From contig CP142456.1 in the NCBI GenBank assembly GCA_038049695.1, positions 68,227,922-68,291,921 of the forward strand: a stretch of DNA of 64,000 nt. The letters are read 5' to 3'. The notes under the pieces were generated by a model that ran no database searches, had not been told where the DNA came from, and saw nothing but the letters and a program-made list of their open reading frames with translations. The position numbers and the translations under genes were made by a program. Of this stretch, positions 32,401-44,631 are shown one piece after another (position 1 is the first letter of the stretch; each line of letters opens with the position of its first letter). The DNA comes from Cinnamomum chago (taxonomy: Eukaryota; Streptophyta; Magnoliopsida; Laurales; Lauraceae).

Positions 32401-35400
32401 CTTATTTAATCTAATTAAATTTTATAAAAATGTCATTTATGGAATGACATTTATTGTTGCAATAAATGATAATGCGCTATTCGATCTATGATGCCCAAGG
32501 TCCAAGGTAGATCCAAGTAATGGAAAAATCTTAAATTTGAATCTATCTATTATATTTCTTAACTTAAATAAATTTTTAGAAACTTATAAATATATTAATT
32601 TATTTTCCAACTTAATTAATTATATTATTTTAATAAGACATGTTGCTATAATAACTTTTCAGTAACATCAACTTCTATTAGAACAATGTCAAAATAGTTA
32701 GATGAAGCGGATACCCATACCAATGGGCTTATAGCATTTTTTTTTTATCAACTCCAGTTAGACTTTATATATGACATATTCATAAAACTTATTTTATCGT
32801 TAGAATGTTGACTCTTGTTAATACTATTGTTACTATTTCTTCTTTTATCTTTTCATGGTTATGCATTGCTGTAGTTGCATTTACTAACTATTTTTTTACA
32901 TATGATAAATTATTAATTGTATTTACCAACTATTGTAGTTGTCATTTACTTACAGTTTAATCATATGATCATTCTTTTTATCTTTTAACTAATAAAGAAT
33001 TAATTAAAATTAATCCTTATTTATTTTTCTTCTTTATCTTGTACAAAAACTATTGGTAGATATGCTCCTGCTTAGCACGGATTATTGTGCTAGTTGAATT
33101 CGATAATGAAATGATGAAGAGTAATTCTCAACCGATTTCTTTTCAAACCGCCCCTTTTTGTTTTGCCGGATCAGGCTAATGGACTAAGGTGCTCAATCCA
33201 ATGATCAGACGGTGCACTGGCCGAAAGTGCCTCTATTTTCTGGATCGTTGGAACTTGATCACATGGCTTAAAGTGCTGCTAAATTTGGATGTCGCCCTAC
33301 CTGAAAGTTGGGTGATTTGTATGGTAGAAACGCCCATTTAATTATTTTGGTCATACTCCTAAGCTTGGATCGCTTGGGTGCCATTCTTAGAAGTTTAAAT
33401 ATAATATGATATTTTATTACACTATAATAATGTGCTAATGAATAATTATATCACTTGGTTGGGCTTGGGCTTGGGCTCGATTACGGACTTGCGTGTAATT
33501 TGGGCCCCTACTCCCTTATAATTATTTGCTTATTCGGGCTGGGCTGAACTTCTGGCTCTCTCCAATTGAGCCCAAGCCAGACCCATCTATTAAATGGGCC
33601 AAATAAAAAAATCTAAGCCCAGCCCAAAGCGGCTAGCCTGGGTTGGGTAAAGTAAATTTATGAAACAGGTGATTTATCGTGATTTAATGTTATTTCATTT
33701 AAATGTTAATCGTACATGCTCATCCATCATTCTGTGGAGCTGACCCTTGACCCATGACCTGACCCAGATATTAAAAAAAGAAAGAAAAAAAGCCAGTTTG
33801 CAACTTTGCCGCCATATTCATCAGCATTGAAGCTGCAAGTTTGGCTTCAGATCTTTGTACCAGGCTAGCAGTTGGGACAATAAATAAGGTGTGATGATCT
33901 TAATTAATCAATTTTTTCCTATCCTAAAACACTCCTGGCACCAATTTAATGATCAAACAACAATAAAAATTTTACAGTAGCAAATTTTTGTTCTTGACCG
34001 CAAGCACCCCTTACCATTATTTCATATAGCATGAAAGGAAAGAATTAAGGCGTGGAGCATTTCTTTTACTTCTTTTTTTTCTAATTTTCAATCTTTTTAT
34101 CCGCAACATTTCTTATTGAAAATGCAAAGGAAAACTCCTTTCTATAACTCTCAAGCTTGAAACTTTGACATCGGCATTGATACCAAATGTTATAGACCTA
34201 ACCAATAAGCTCCAGGACTGATGGAACGCGTCAAGTCAAGCCCTATACCTATTTAGGACTATAACAAAACAACACATAGATATACATATGTACATGCACA
34301 AAAAAGTTGCGATGGGTGGACAACTAGGGCATGCTTGAGAGTACAGGCTTTGTTTTTGTTTTTTGGAAATCAGGATTTTGTTGGTTTCGGGTTTGTTCTC
34401 AATCCCAAATATCAAGATCTCTGGTTTCTGATGGTAACAGTCTTTCACCTTGTATAAACCCATCCAAGAATCAAATATTTCATAGAACCAAAGAGATGTT
34501 TAGTATGGAAATCTCAGGATCTGCATAGCCACGAGACACTTAAACACATACTTAATTATCATGGAATTCTCTCTAAAAAAAATCTTCATGGAATTCATTA
34601 TCACTTGTAGGCCAGCAAAGACTCTATGCTAAGAAAGAATAGCTTAAACGATCATAACTGAATGACCAGTCAAATATATATTAGCTGCAATAATAATAGA
34701 TATATAGTAGTCAAAAGTTGTCTGCGAACTTCTCTTTTTCCTTTCTAGAGGATTTTAACCGGTAAATCCCCATAGACTTCGTGAAGACCAAAAAGGACCC
34801 ATATTAGAGGGCTAGTTTAATTTCAACCATTTAGATTTTCTTTGGTTGCTCGGTGAGGATTTGAGCATTGAAGATGGGACCTCACTTTTTAGTTTGGCTT
34901 CCTCACCACCTGTTTGTGGGGGAGATGAAACCTGCGGTTCGTCTACTCAATCTCACAATGGGACCAATTCTTGCTGGAGTAAAACTAAAAGGTTGTTTGC
35001 CTTTTATACATGTAATAGAAAAATGACATTTACATATATAAATGCTATAAATCCAAGTGTTATACATGTGAAACATATCACCATGTTCGTCAAATTCATC
35101 ATTTTCACATGAGTAAGTAATCCAACAATTTTAAATTTTTATTTGAATTCTTTTTTTACTTTTTTTATAAATTTCTCAAAATCCATAAAGAATTAAGATA
35201 CGAAATTAAATGTCATGATGTTTACCATTAATACAAGAATATTGAATGGTTTGAATCATTAATTGGGCGTCCATAGAAATGCAAAAAATTAGATCCATCG
35301 ATTGAGACTTTTTATACAATTAACTCAGAATCTATGAAAATTTAAAATAATCAGCTTAATTATCTTGGAGCTTATTAATTTAATGAAAAAAGTGAAGGTT

Positions 35401-35475
35401 TGGATGACAAATATAGGTAGAGGGTGGTTTGGATAATTTACATATATAGTGTTGTAAAGTAAGGGGATAAATCAA
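32401..35475. other. Gene-free, AT-rich stretch
   Basis: No reading frame with a recognisable family. Parts are very AT-rich (32400-33060). A GC-richer patch at 33440-33650 with repeated GGGCTTGG words looks like repeat debris. At 34160-34266 there is a possible very short LTR with a primer-binding-like site (see findings). Confidence 0.45.
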
Positions 35476-35705
35476 GGGAGAAGAAAAGAAGAGGAGGTCA
35501 AATAAAAAATTGCTAATTGAACAAAAAACACATGATCTTCCCCTAACAATTGCCTTTTGTCATTTTGTGCTTATGAGAAAGTAACTTTAGGGGAGAAGAA
35601 AAGAAGAGGAGGTCAAAAAAAAAAATTTGCTAATTGAACAAAAAATACATGATCTTCCCCTAACAATAGCCTTTTGTCATGTTGTGCTATGCAGAGTAAC
35701 TTTTT
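35476..35705. repeat. Tandem duplication, two units of about 115 bp
   Basis: Units start at 35476 and 35591 with GGGAGAAGAAAAGAAGAGGA. Both include CATGATCTTCCCCTAACAAT and CCTTTTGTCAT. They differ at several positions and in an A-run, so the duplication is not brand new. No coding. Confidence 0.85.
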
Positions 35706-37440
35706 TACTTTTTTTTTGTTTGGTAAAAAGAAGGGGGTTTTTTATCATTTAGTTGCATGAGAGTAGCTTTTTTACTTTTTTACTTTTTTTTTTTTTTTTT
35801 TGCTAAAAAGAATGGTTGCTTTATGTGATTTAAGACTTTTTATTTGACTCCCTCTTCATTTATTCTCTCTTGATTTGACATTTCTTTTCACTTAACTATA
35901 CAAGTAAATTACCAAATATGCCTCGACATGTTTGTTGGCACGAGGAGTTAAGTAAGATAAAATTAAGAATCAAATCAAAAGAAAAGAAAAGAGAAGGTTT
36001 GGAGTAAAGACATTAAATGATAAAATGTTACTGCTTCCCTTTCTGCTATTGAGTGCCCTCAGGAGTTGTATGTGCAGCACGACTTTCCACGAACACACAA
36101 AGGAGATGCGACAATGTTTCTACAGACAGATGTCTCTTGCGTTTGGTGCTTAGCATACGACATAGAAACAATATGGATCAACAACTATCATTCAGTCTTC
36201 TTACCTTAAGAAGTGGGATTTGTCATGCCACATTATGCTCCTATGGCACTTGCAAGAACAAAACCTAAAGAGTACTTTTTTCATCTGCATCTAGTGCCTT
36301 TTATGAGTAGTTTTTTTTTTTTTTTTTTTACGAAAAGAAATTTTAAATATCTCAATACCTCCAAAAGCATAGACTTCATTTGTTTTCGGACCAAATTGCT
36401 CTTCACTTTATCTCTGGTAATATTGAGACTTGACCACATTTAGGCATTGAAGTATTTTGTGACTCGTTATTTTTGTTTTAACTCTCAAACTCACTAGTTT
36501 ATTGTGGTCATTGTGAGTAGCTAATGTTTATTTTAAGTTTATATTCTAAAGCGAAAAACATGGAGAAAACCATCCTCAACTTTGTAGCCAATCCTCATAG
36601 ACTTTAGTAAAAGTAAGGTTACAAATAGGAAGTTGAGAGGAATACAATTTTTTGATTTTTTTTTTCTAAAAATGAAATGGTTGACTTTTTTTTTAGCTCA
36701 ATCTCCACAAATTATACTAAGAGAAGGGTTGTAGTGAGTACATTCACTATTGAACAATTCACAATGGAATGGTCTCACAAAACCATTGCTTCAGCTTCAA
36801 AATTGTTGGTAAAACCCATTACATCTGTATGTATCATATTTGGGAAACTTTAATTATTGAACTCACAGCCTCTTCTCGATATCGCGAGTTGATACTCGAC
36901 ATCGGAAGTTAATTATTGAAATCCTGGCTTAATCATATATATTATGTTCAATTCATACTTGAAAGTGAAAAAAAAGAAGAGGATAACATTCTATACTTTG
37001 GAGCAAAATCTCCATAGATTGTATTAAAAGTATGGTCAAAATGACTACATTAATTGTTAAACAAAGTCACATTCTTGAGCTTGACATGACAATCATGTCC
37101 CATGAAAAGTTTCCAGTGAGGGTATGTTGGATTCCAAAAAGTTTGAGTTGATTTTCTACTAATTGTAGTAAAAGTATATCTTAATAAGGACGTTATTAGA
37201 GTTTATAGAAAATATATAAATCAATCTAACATGATAAGAAGCATAATGAATGCTCGAGGGGATGTTAGTGAATTAAATTAAATTGAATAGAAGAAAAAAA
37301 CTCAAGCTTGTAAATAATGTCAGGCACATATATGGACACTAAATCTTGAGCTTGCAAGAGTAATGTATCAAACTCGCGAGAGATAAAGTGAAGGGCAATT
37401 TCGTCTAAAAAAATAAAGTCTATGATATGAGATGTTTTAG
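35706..37440. other. Gene-free stretch with long T-runs
   Basis: Several T-runs (35785-35804, 36311-36330 and others). Short open frames around 36050-36440 have no family resemblance that I can defend. No transposon ends could be paired. Confidence 0.4.
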
Positions 37441-37690
37441 GCATTACATATATTTGAGGATGCTTTTAAAAGTATAGAGATATTTGATGCTTCTTTTAAT
37501 ATAAAAAAATCCCTTTTTAATCATTTTATGCATCTTACTTAAACCCCCCTCATCTTCTTTTTTTTTTTTTTCTTTTGATTGATCTTTAATTTTAGAGGTT
37601 TTTCCGTATAGCTTACCTCTAGAGATGACTTTTCCCTTCACCTTCCCAAAGTTTGAATATTTCCCCCTAGCTACAATTACACCATTTTAG
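37441..37690 (-). repeat. Diverged inverted copy of the 43-kb repeat
   Basis: Read on the minus strand this stretch contains AAGGGAAAAGTCATCTCTAG, AGGTAAGC, GGAAAAACCTC and AAAGAT in the same order and spacing as the tandem units at 43044-43516 (GGGAAAACTCATCTCTAAAG etc.). It is therefore a dispersed member of the same unnamed repeat family. Confidence 0.5.
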
Positions 37691-38178
37691 GACTAAAATA
37701 CCCATAGTGTGGACTATAATATAAGAAAAATGCATTCTTGTAAATAAGTTGGGATTTGGTCAATGAAAACACCCAAACTTGTTTTGTTGCATTTGTGGGT
37801 TGAAAATGCAATGGTGTAAATGGATTTGGATGAAAATATATAGCATTATTATATAATTGAAAAGTGTACATCTAATATGCATTTTCTTATATTCTTTTAG
37901 ATCTTATGGAATGTTTGGATGGATATGTACGTAATAAAATATTTCTATATTTAAATACTTGAAAAACAAAATATTACATAATAAAGTATTCTAATATTAA
38001 AACATTTCAATATTATTGTTTTTTGGCAATTTCAAATACATTCAATAGATTTTGAACTAAGGAATTTGACAATTATTCCATATTATAATATACGCTAAAT
38101 TCAAGACTGATCTTAATTCTCAAATGAAAGAAATGGTCAATAACTTTATAATTTTGTTTCAATATTTTTTTAAATGAA
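37691..38178. other. Gene-free, AT-rich flank of the Copia copy
   Basis: AT-rich sequence without coding or repeat signals. It ends in the 5-bp target aagat (38179-38183) of the Copia insertion. Confidence 0.45.
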
Positions 38179-38183
38179 AAGAT

Positions 38184-38418
38184 TGTTGTGATCGTGTGTG
38201 CGGAAGCATGCGATCGACAAGCAAACAAATAAAGCCACACATAAGGGAACACAAATTTACGTGGTTCAGTGATTTCACACCTACGTCCACGGACAAAGCT
38301 CGTCTTTAGGGTTACAACCAAAAGAGATAATATATAGTTTTAACAAAGACTAAATTACCATCAACCCTAATACAAATGAATTGGGCCTAAAAACGAGCCA
38401 AAACCCATAAACCCAACA
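38184..38418 (-). repeat. 3' LTR of the Copia copy, 235 bp
   Basis: On the + strand it starts TGTTGTGATCGTG and ends ACCCAACA. It shares GGAAGCATGCGATCGACAA and AATGAATTGGGCCTAAAA with the other LTR. Confidence 0.9.
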
Positions 38419-41400
38419 AATCTCCACCTTAGCGAGATTTGCAGGTCACAAACATTTTCCACCTTAGCATGCAATCACACGCCTCCAAATGCGCCCGTAG
38501 GCGCTATACACCGGAAAGTGCTCAAAGTCGCAGAATGTTGATCAAGTCCTTAAACTTGACCCTAGTCACCTCCTTAGTCAGCATATCTGCATTTTTCGAA
38601 TACCTTTTTTCTTCTTTGCAGGTGGTAGGAATAGATTCTTCAACCATTGAAAGTGCATATGCCACCATATCAGTGAATCGTTTAGGTTTTCGAATATTCC
38701 TTTTTAGTCTACTAGTTGCAATAAAATCTGCTTGCTCTTGTGGAGGCTCTTGGGCTGGAGTCTCCTCCTCATCTGTATCATCATCCTCTGACTTAACTTG
38801 GATGACATCAAACTCCACCGGCTTCAATTTACCATTGGCCTTGCTCTCCTTCTGAGAGCCATTTTGCTTGTTTTGTTTCCACATGGCAGATTCATCAAAA
38901 GTCACATCCCTACTCAGAACAAGTTTCTTTGAAGCTGGACACCATAGCTGGTATCCTTTCACGCAACTGCTGAAACCCAAGAATATAGCTTTCTTGGCCC
39001 TTGGATCCAACTTATTCTCTGTGACATGGAAATAAGCAGGACAACCAAATATATGCAATTTATCATAATCAGTAGCGGGTTTTCCAGACCATACATCAAT
39101 GGGTGTTTTTCCATCAATCGCAGCAAAAGGTAACCTGTTGATGAGATGACATGCATAAGCAACTACCTCACCCCAAAATGTTTTGCCTAATCCATAACTA
39201 GACAACATACACCGCACTTTCTCCAATATATTGCGGTTCATGCGTTCTGCCACCCCATTCTGTTGCGGAGTCCCACTAACTGTAAAATGCCTCACGATCC
39301 CCTCATCCTGACATACTTGCAAGAACGGATCAGACTTGTACTCTCCACCGTTATCTGACCTGAGCCTTTTGATCTTTTTGCCAGTCTGTGTTTCAATCAT
39401 TTTCTTCCACTTCAAGAACACATTCAAAACTTCGTCCTTGTGCTTCATGACGTACACCCATACTCTTCTGGAGAAGTCATTAACGAATGTAACAAAGTAG
39501 TGCATACCTCCCAAAGATGCCACCTTGGTAGGACCCCATACATCTGAATGAACATAGTCTAGTGTGCCTTGAGTGCGATGGATCGCGGTACCAAACTTCA
39601 CTTTTGTCTGCTTGCCAAAAACACAATGTTCACAAAATCCTAACTTGCAGGTCTTTGCACCTTCTAATAAGCCTTGCTTAACCAAACCCTGCAATGCTCT
39701 CTCCCCAGCATGCCCTAGACGCATGTCCCATAATCTGGTAGTGTCTATAACAGTCTCATTCGAGTTATCAAATATTGTCGCTGCTCCACCTACAACTGTA
39801 CTGCCTTGCAAGAAATACAAATTACCCCTTCGGACACCCTTCATCAACACAAGTGCACTATAAACAACTTTTAGAACTCCACCTTCCATAGTAATCTTGA
39901 AGTCTTTGGAGTCTAAAGCACCTAATGAGATGAGATTCTTTTTCAAATCCTGTACATACCGAACATCTGTCAAAACTCTAACCGCTCCATCATGCATCTT
40001 CAAACGGATTTTTCCTATCCCTTTTGTTTTGCAAGCACTATCATTGCCCATCAAAATTGTTCCACCATCCAACTCTTAAAAGCTGGAAAATCATTCTCTG
40101 TTGGGACACATATGATAGGTATAACTCGAGTCTAAAATCCACTCATCAGAATGGCATACTAATGAAGAAACAGTCAAATTAAATTCAGAATCATCATCCC
40201 CATTGTGTCCAATGTTTGCATCAGATTTATTTTTGTCCTTGTTTTTCAACTTTGGACAATCCTTCTTCCAATGCCCTTTTTTTTATGAAAAAAGGCACAT
40301 TCATATTTTGCAGGTGGCTTTGATTTTCCTCTCGATTTAGAATGAGAGTTACTACCAGATGTTCTATCATCTGATCTGCCTCTTACTGTCAATACATCAG
40401 ACGATGAATCCCTATGGGCCTGTTTATCATTCTTCCGATATTCATTATTCATCAAAGCAGTAGACACAACATCATATTTAACATCACTCTTCCCGTTGAT
40501 CAAAGTGTGGGTAAAATGATCATAACTATCGGGAAGCGAATTCAAAAGAAATAATGCCTTATCCTCATCATCAACTTTCACATCAATGTTCATCAAATCA
40601 GCAATAATCTTATTAAAATCATCGAGATGTTCAGTCATAGAAATACCTTGACAATACTCAAAGCGGAAAAGTTTCTTCTTCAAATAGATCCGATTTTCCA
40701 AGCTCTTGGTCTATAATTTTCCTCCAATTTTTGCTACAACTCTTTTGCAGAAGTTTCTCTCATCACTGAGTATTTCTAATCATTCGCGAGACATAATCTG
40801 ATAGTGCTACATGCCTGACTATTAATCTTTTGTCATTCCTTATCATCCATATTTGAGGGTTTATCCTCCAGATCAATTTTCAACTCTTGTTGGCTTAATA
40901 CATCTCTAACCTCACATTGCCACATACCAAAGTTATTGGTACCATCAAATTTCTCGACTTCAAGTTTTGCATTCGAGATAGTTGTCTTTGTCGATGATGA
41001 GCTCGCCATATTTTTCTGTTTGCCAAACTATCAATCCACTTCGTTCAGATCGTAGACGTAGTCGATATGAACTCAACAAAAAAAAAAAAAAAAAAAAAAA
41101 ACAGAGCTCAATTCTGAGCTCGGATGGCTCCGTAAATCACAAAATAATTCTGGCCGTCCAATTGGTTAAATCTATCTTGACCTTACAGATGACGTTAGGA
41201 TGACGTAAACAGCTGCTAGTGGCCGAGTTCTGCTGAACTGGGCTTCTTCGAAGTGGGTCGGGCTAAACCGGACCCAAACTGAACCTAGAACCCAACCAAC
41301 CTTAACAAGTCGACTTCTTCAACTGGTTTTGTAAAAGAACCCGAGACGCATCTCTAAACTGGCGACTGGCGGCTGCGACTTCTCGAGTCTGGCGATGGCG

Positions 41401-41968
41401 CAGCAGCAGCGAGGGCGGAAGACGACCCCGGCGATGATGGTGACGGGCGGCAAAGGCGATCCTCTTCTCCGGAGAAGATCTGTGCAGCGGCCTATTGCCT
41501 TTCCAAGTCAGAAACCCAACTGGTTTTCTGCAATTGACTGAGCTATCTCCTCTGTGTTTACTGTATAGAGAACACAACATATTTTTTTTTTATACTCGGT
41601 CCACTTGTCAAGCTAAATGGACAAAAGGCAATCAACTTTAATCTTCTTTACTTCTGTAAAGAGAAACAAATAACTTTGATCTGGCAAAGCCTTGCAAAAC
41701 CAAATCCATCTGTGCCCTTCTCTGTTATCTGGGTTTTCTTCAAGAACTAATTGCTCCTCTGCAACAGCGTTCTGCAGCGAGCCTGAGATTGATCAAGTGA
41801 CCATTGCTTCTCCGAGATAAGAATTGAGATCATCTAATGCTTTCCCCCACGGTGACCGTGAGTGGACGAATCATAGTCCGCCACGTCACCGTGGGCAGCC
41901 CCTGCCCGAATGTATGTCAAGCTGCCCGCGTGCATGGCAGGCTGCACAACAATGCTCTGATACCAATT

Positions 41969-42246
41969 TGTTGTGATCGTGTGTACGGAAGCATGCGATC
42001 GACAAACAAACAAATAAAGTCACACAAAAGATAGCACAAATTTACGTGGTTCGGTGATTTGGTGATTTCACACCTACGTCTACGGACAAAGCTCGTCTTC
42101 TTCTTCTCTACTAATCAGAGTTTTCCCACACATTAGGGTTACAACCAAAAGAGATAATATATAGTTTTAACAAAGACTAAATTACCCCTCAACCTTAATA
42201 CAAATGAATTGGGCCTAAAAGCGAGCCAAAACCTATAAACCCAACA
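41969..42246 (-). repeat. 5' LTR of the Copia copy, 278 bp
   Basis: Same ends as the other LTR (TGTTGTGATCG...ACCCAACA). The primer-binding site adjoins it at about 41956-41967, which fixes it as the 5' LTR of a minus-strand element. Confidence 0.9.
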
Positions 42247-42251
42247 AAGAT

Positions 42252-43043
42252 GATGACACCATTTTCTAGGAATTCAATTCAATGAAAATAAAAAAATCTC
42301 CAATTATATTTTCAAGATAAATAATCTTTGGTAAAATGGTTTTTTTTTATTTTCTCGGAATTATATTCATGAAAATAAACATGTTATAAAATCTCAAGAG
42401 AAGGGATTTTATGGTAAAACAAGTTCCTTTGAATTTATAGGAATTCAGCTTCATGTGAACTAATAGGTCCAATATTTCATGGCATAATGGGTTATTTTGA
42501 ATTCTTAAAAATTCATATCCATACTAATGGATTATATTTTAACAATAATGAATTCATTTCTTCAAATCCTTGATAATTCGATTCCATGCAAATAAGTAAG
42601 CCCTGTTATATGTTCGGGCTAAGATATTGGTGGTAAAGTAGTTCCTTATAATTCCTAAGAATTATTTTCATCCAATAAAATCAGCCCTAAGCAAGATAAC
42701 CAACTAAAGTTTCATGACCCTTCCATCCTTACTATCAATCAATCAATGTGATTTTTGGTGTTAAGACCTAGAAAATGTATTGATCATGGAAAAAAGACCA
42801 ATGTGTAGAAAGAAGAAATGGAGATATCATCAATTTATCCTATTTGACCCCATCTTTCATTGCTTAAAGTTTTGTTCATATGAACAACCAATACCAAATA
42901 TGTTCATTGTATCGTATTTCACTTTAATAGGTAAACATGGATTGTACACATAGAGGTGGGCCACATAGGGTGCAATGACCAAATGTTTGATAAAGAAAAA
43001 GGAAAATAGAAATCATACAAGAGGGGAAAAAAGTAAAAATCAA
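42252..43043. other. Gene-free, AT-rich stretch
   Basis: Repeated AATTCAT/ATGAATT words but no coding or terminal repeats. Confidence 0.4.
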
Positions 43044-43516
43044 AGAATGAGGATGCCTCGAGAAAAGGTTTGGGTAGTTTTGACATTTCCCCTAGCATTG
43101 AGAATGTGTAGGGAAAATTAGAGCTTTTGAGAAAGAGGAGGGAAAACTCATCTCTAAAGGCAAGTTGTAGGGAAAAACCTCATAAAATAAAGATAAAAAT
43201 TTAAAAAAAAAGGAAAGAAAAAAAATGGAGTGGTTGGAAATATATAAGGGTTTGCTAAAGCACACCTTAAGGTGCAATTATCACTAAAAATGAAGGTGCC
43301 TCAAGAAAATGTTTGGGCAGCTTTGACATTTCCCCTACCATTGAAAAGGCGTAGGGAAAATTAGAGTTTTTGGAAGGATGAGGGAAAACCCATATCTAAA
43401 GGCAAGCTGTTCGGAAAAACCTCATAAAAGAAAGATAAAAAGCTTTTCAAAAAAGGAAAGAAAATAATGGAGGGGATCGCTAAAGCACACCTTGAGATGC
43501 CATTATCACTAAAAAT
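43044..43516. repeat. Tandem repeat, two units of about 240 bp
   Basis: Unit 1 (from about 43044) and unit 2 (from about 43286) share GATGCCTC/GGTGCCTC, GACATTTCCCCTA, GTAGGGAAAATTAGAG, GGAAAAACCTCATAAAA and CTAAAGCACACCTT. They are roughly 85% similar by eye. A diverged inverted relative lies at 37441-37690. No terminal structure of a known transposon was seen. Confidence 0.8.
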
Positions 43517-44631
43517 GGTAACACAGGCCCATACTAAGCCCGAGCCTAAAAAATAAAAATATTTCTTAATTTAATATTTTTTTTAGAATATAATTGATAA
43601 ATAAAATAAATACATAAATATATTATTTCAAAAAATGGCTTGGGTCGTCCCAACAATACCTCTTTAGGAAAAAAAAGCAACGGAGAAATGAATCGAGAAA
43701 ATCTATTCTTAATAAGCCAAAGGTATGTGTAACATGAACCAATAAGAAAAATAAAAAAAATAATAAATTCATCATCCAAAGAAAGCAAGCCCTTGAGTTA
43801 ATCATTCACGTGCGCATTTCATGAGGTTGAATCACTAAAAATTAATAAATGAACTCGAAGAAAACACAATGGCAAATGCATCAAGCAAAATTAGTTTATT
43901 GAGTTTTAAATATATTATTCATCTATGAAAAATTATTTCAAAGAAAGGAAAAACTTTTTCAATCTTTTCATTCTTGGAAAACAAACAAAAGAAGAAGATT
44001 TAAGCTAAAGGAAAACCTCTTAATTTTATTCTACCACCCATCACAAAACAAACATGCAAGGGTGGGTTCATGTCCCCAGAAGAATGCAATCACTGTGTAA
44101 GTGCACTAGAAGAATGCAAGCACTGGTGCACTAGCTCCTCCTTTCGGAGTAGTTGATTTGGTGTGAAATCAATAGGGGCGGAGATTTCTTTCCCCAAAGC
44201 GCTAAACGCCCCTACTCCTCTCCCTGCATTTTCCTTTCCGAAGATCACCGCCCATCGGAGATTCCCATCTATGGATTTCAGGTTTCCATATCGACCAAAG
44301 GCCTGAACAGAATCTCTCGCCTGAAAAAGTATGTTCCATTCCACCCCCACTGTTTTTTCTGGTTCAAATTTGTACTGTAAACAGTTTTCTCGTCTTGTTT
44401 TCAATTTCAACACCTCTTCTTTCCACATTCAAACGCTCCCTTTGTTTCTAGGGTTTAATTGTTGCTCTTTCATGGAGTACTAGTTGATGATGTCTCTTGT
44501 GCTTTGTTTGTTTGTTGTTTCTGCATATTTAGGTTTTGATGTTCCCGTATTTTGCAAACAAACGATATGAAACGAGATTTTTTATTTTTATTTTTTAGGG
44601 ACTATCCATTTCGGATTTGTCTTCTTGGTAG
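43517..44631. other. AT-rich stretch, then possible leader of the 44.6-46.1 kb gene
   Basis: 43517-44090 shows nothing recognisable. From about 44140 to 44330 the sequence is GC-richer and leader-like. It ends in AAAAA|GTATGTTCC, which could be the donor of a first, non-coding exon for the gene downstream. Confidence 0.35.

Larger units (their letters stand above)
38184..42246 (-). mobile_element. Ty1/Copia retrotransposon copy (Tork/Tnt1-like), broken, 4.06 kb
   Basis: The element lies on the minus strand between two LTRs (38184-38418 and 41969-42246) and is flanked by the 5-bp repeat aagat (38179-38183, 42247-42251). Just inside the 5' LTR is the primer-binding site TGGTATCAGAGC, and just before the 3' LTR is the polypurine AAGGTGGAGA. 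Recognised parts are a gag region (about 40.25-40.7 kb, with FNKIIADLMNI and LLNSLPDSYDHF) and a GAG-pre-integrase/integrase region (about 38.9-39.8 kb, with HSDVWGP and RSDNGGEY). The leader (41.0-41.9 kb) is long and non-coding. It is a fossil with several breaks and cannot be autonomous. The LTRs differ in length and sequence, so the insertion is not recent. Confidence 0.92.

Noticed and set aside
41302-41580. An Arg/His-rich open frame as a gene
   Set aside because: Lies in the leader between the LTR and gag of the Copia copy; GC-rich chance frame.
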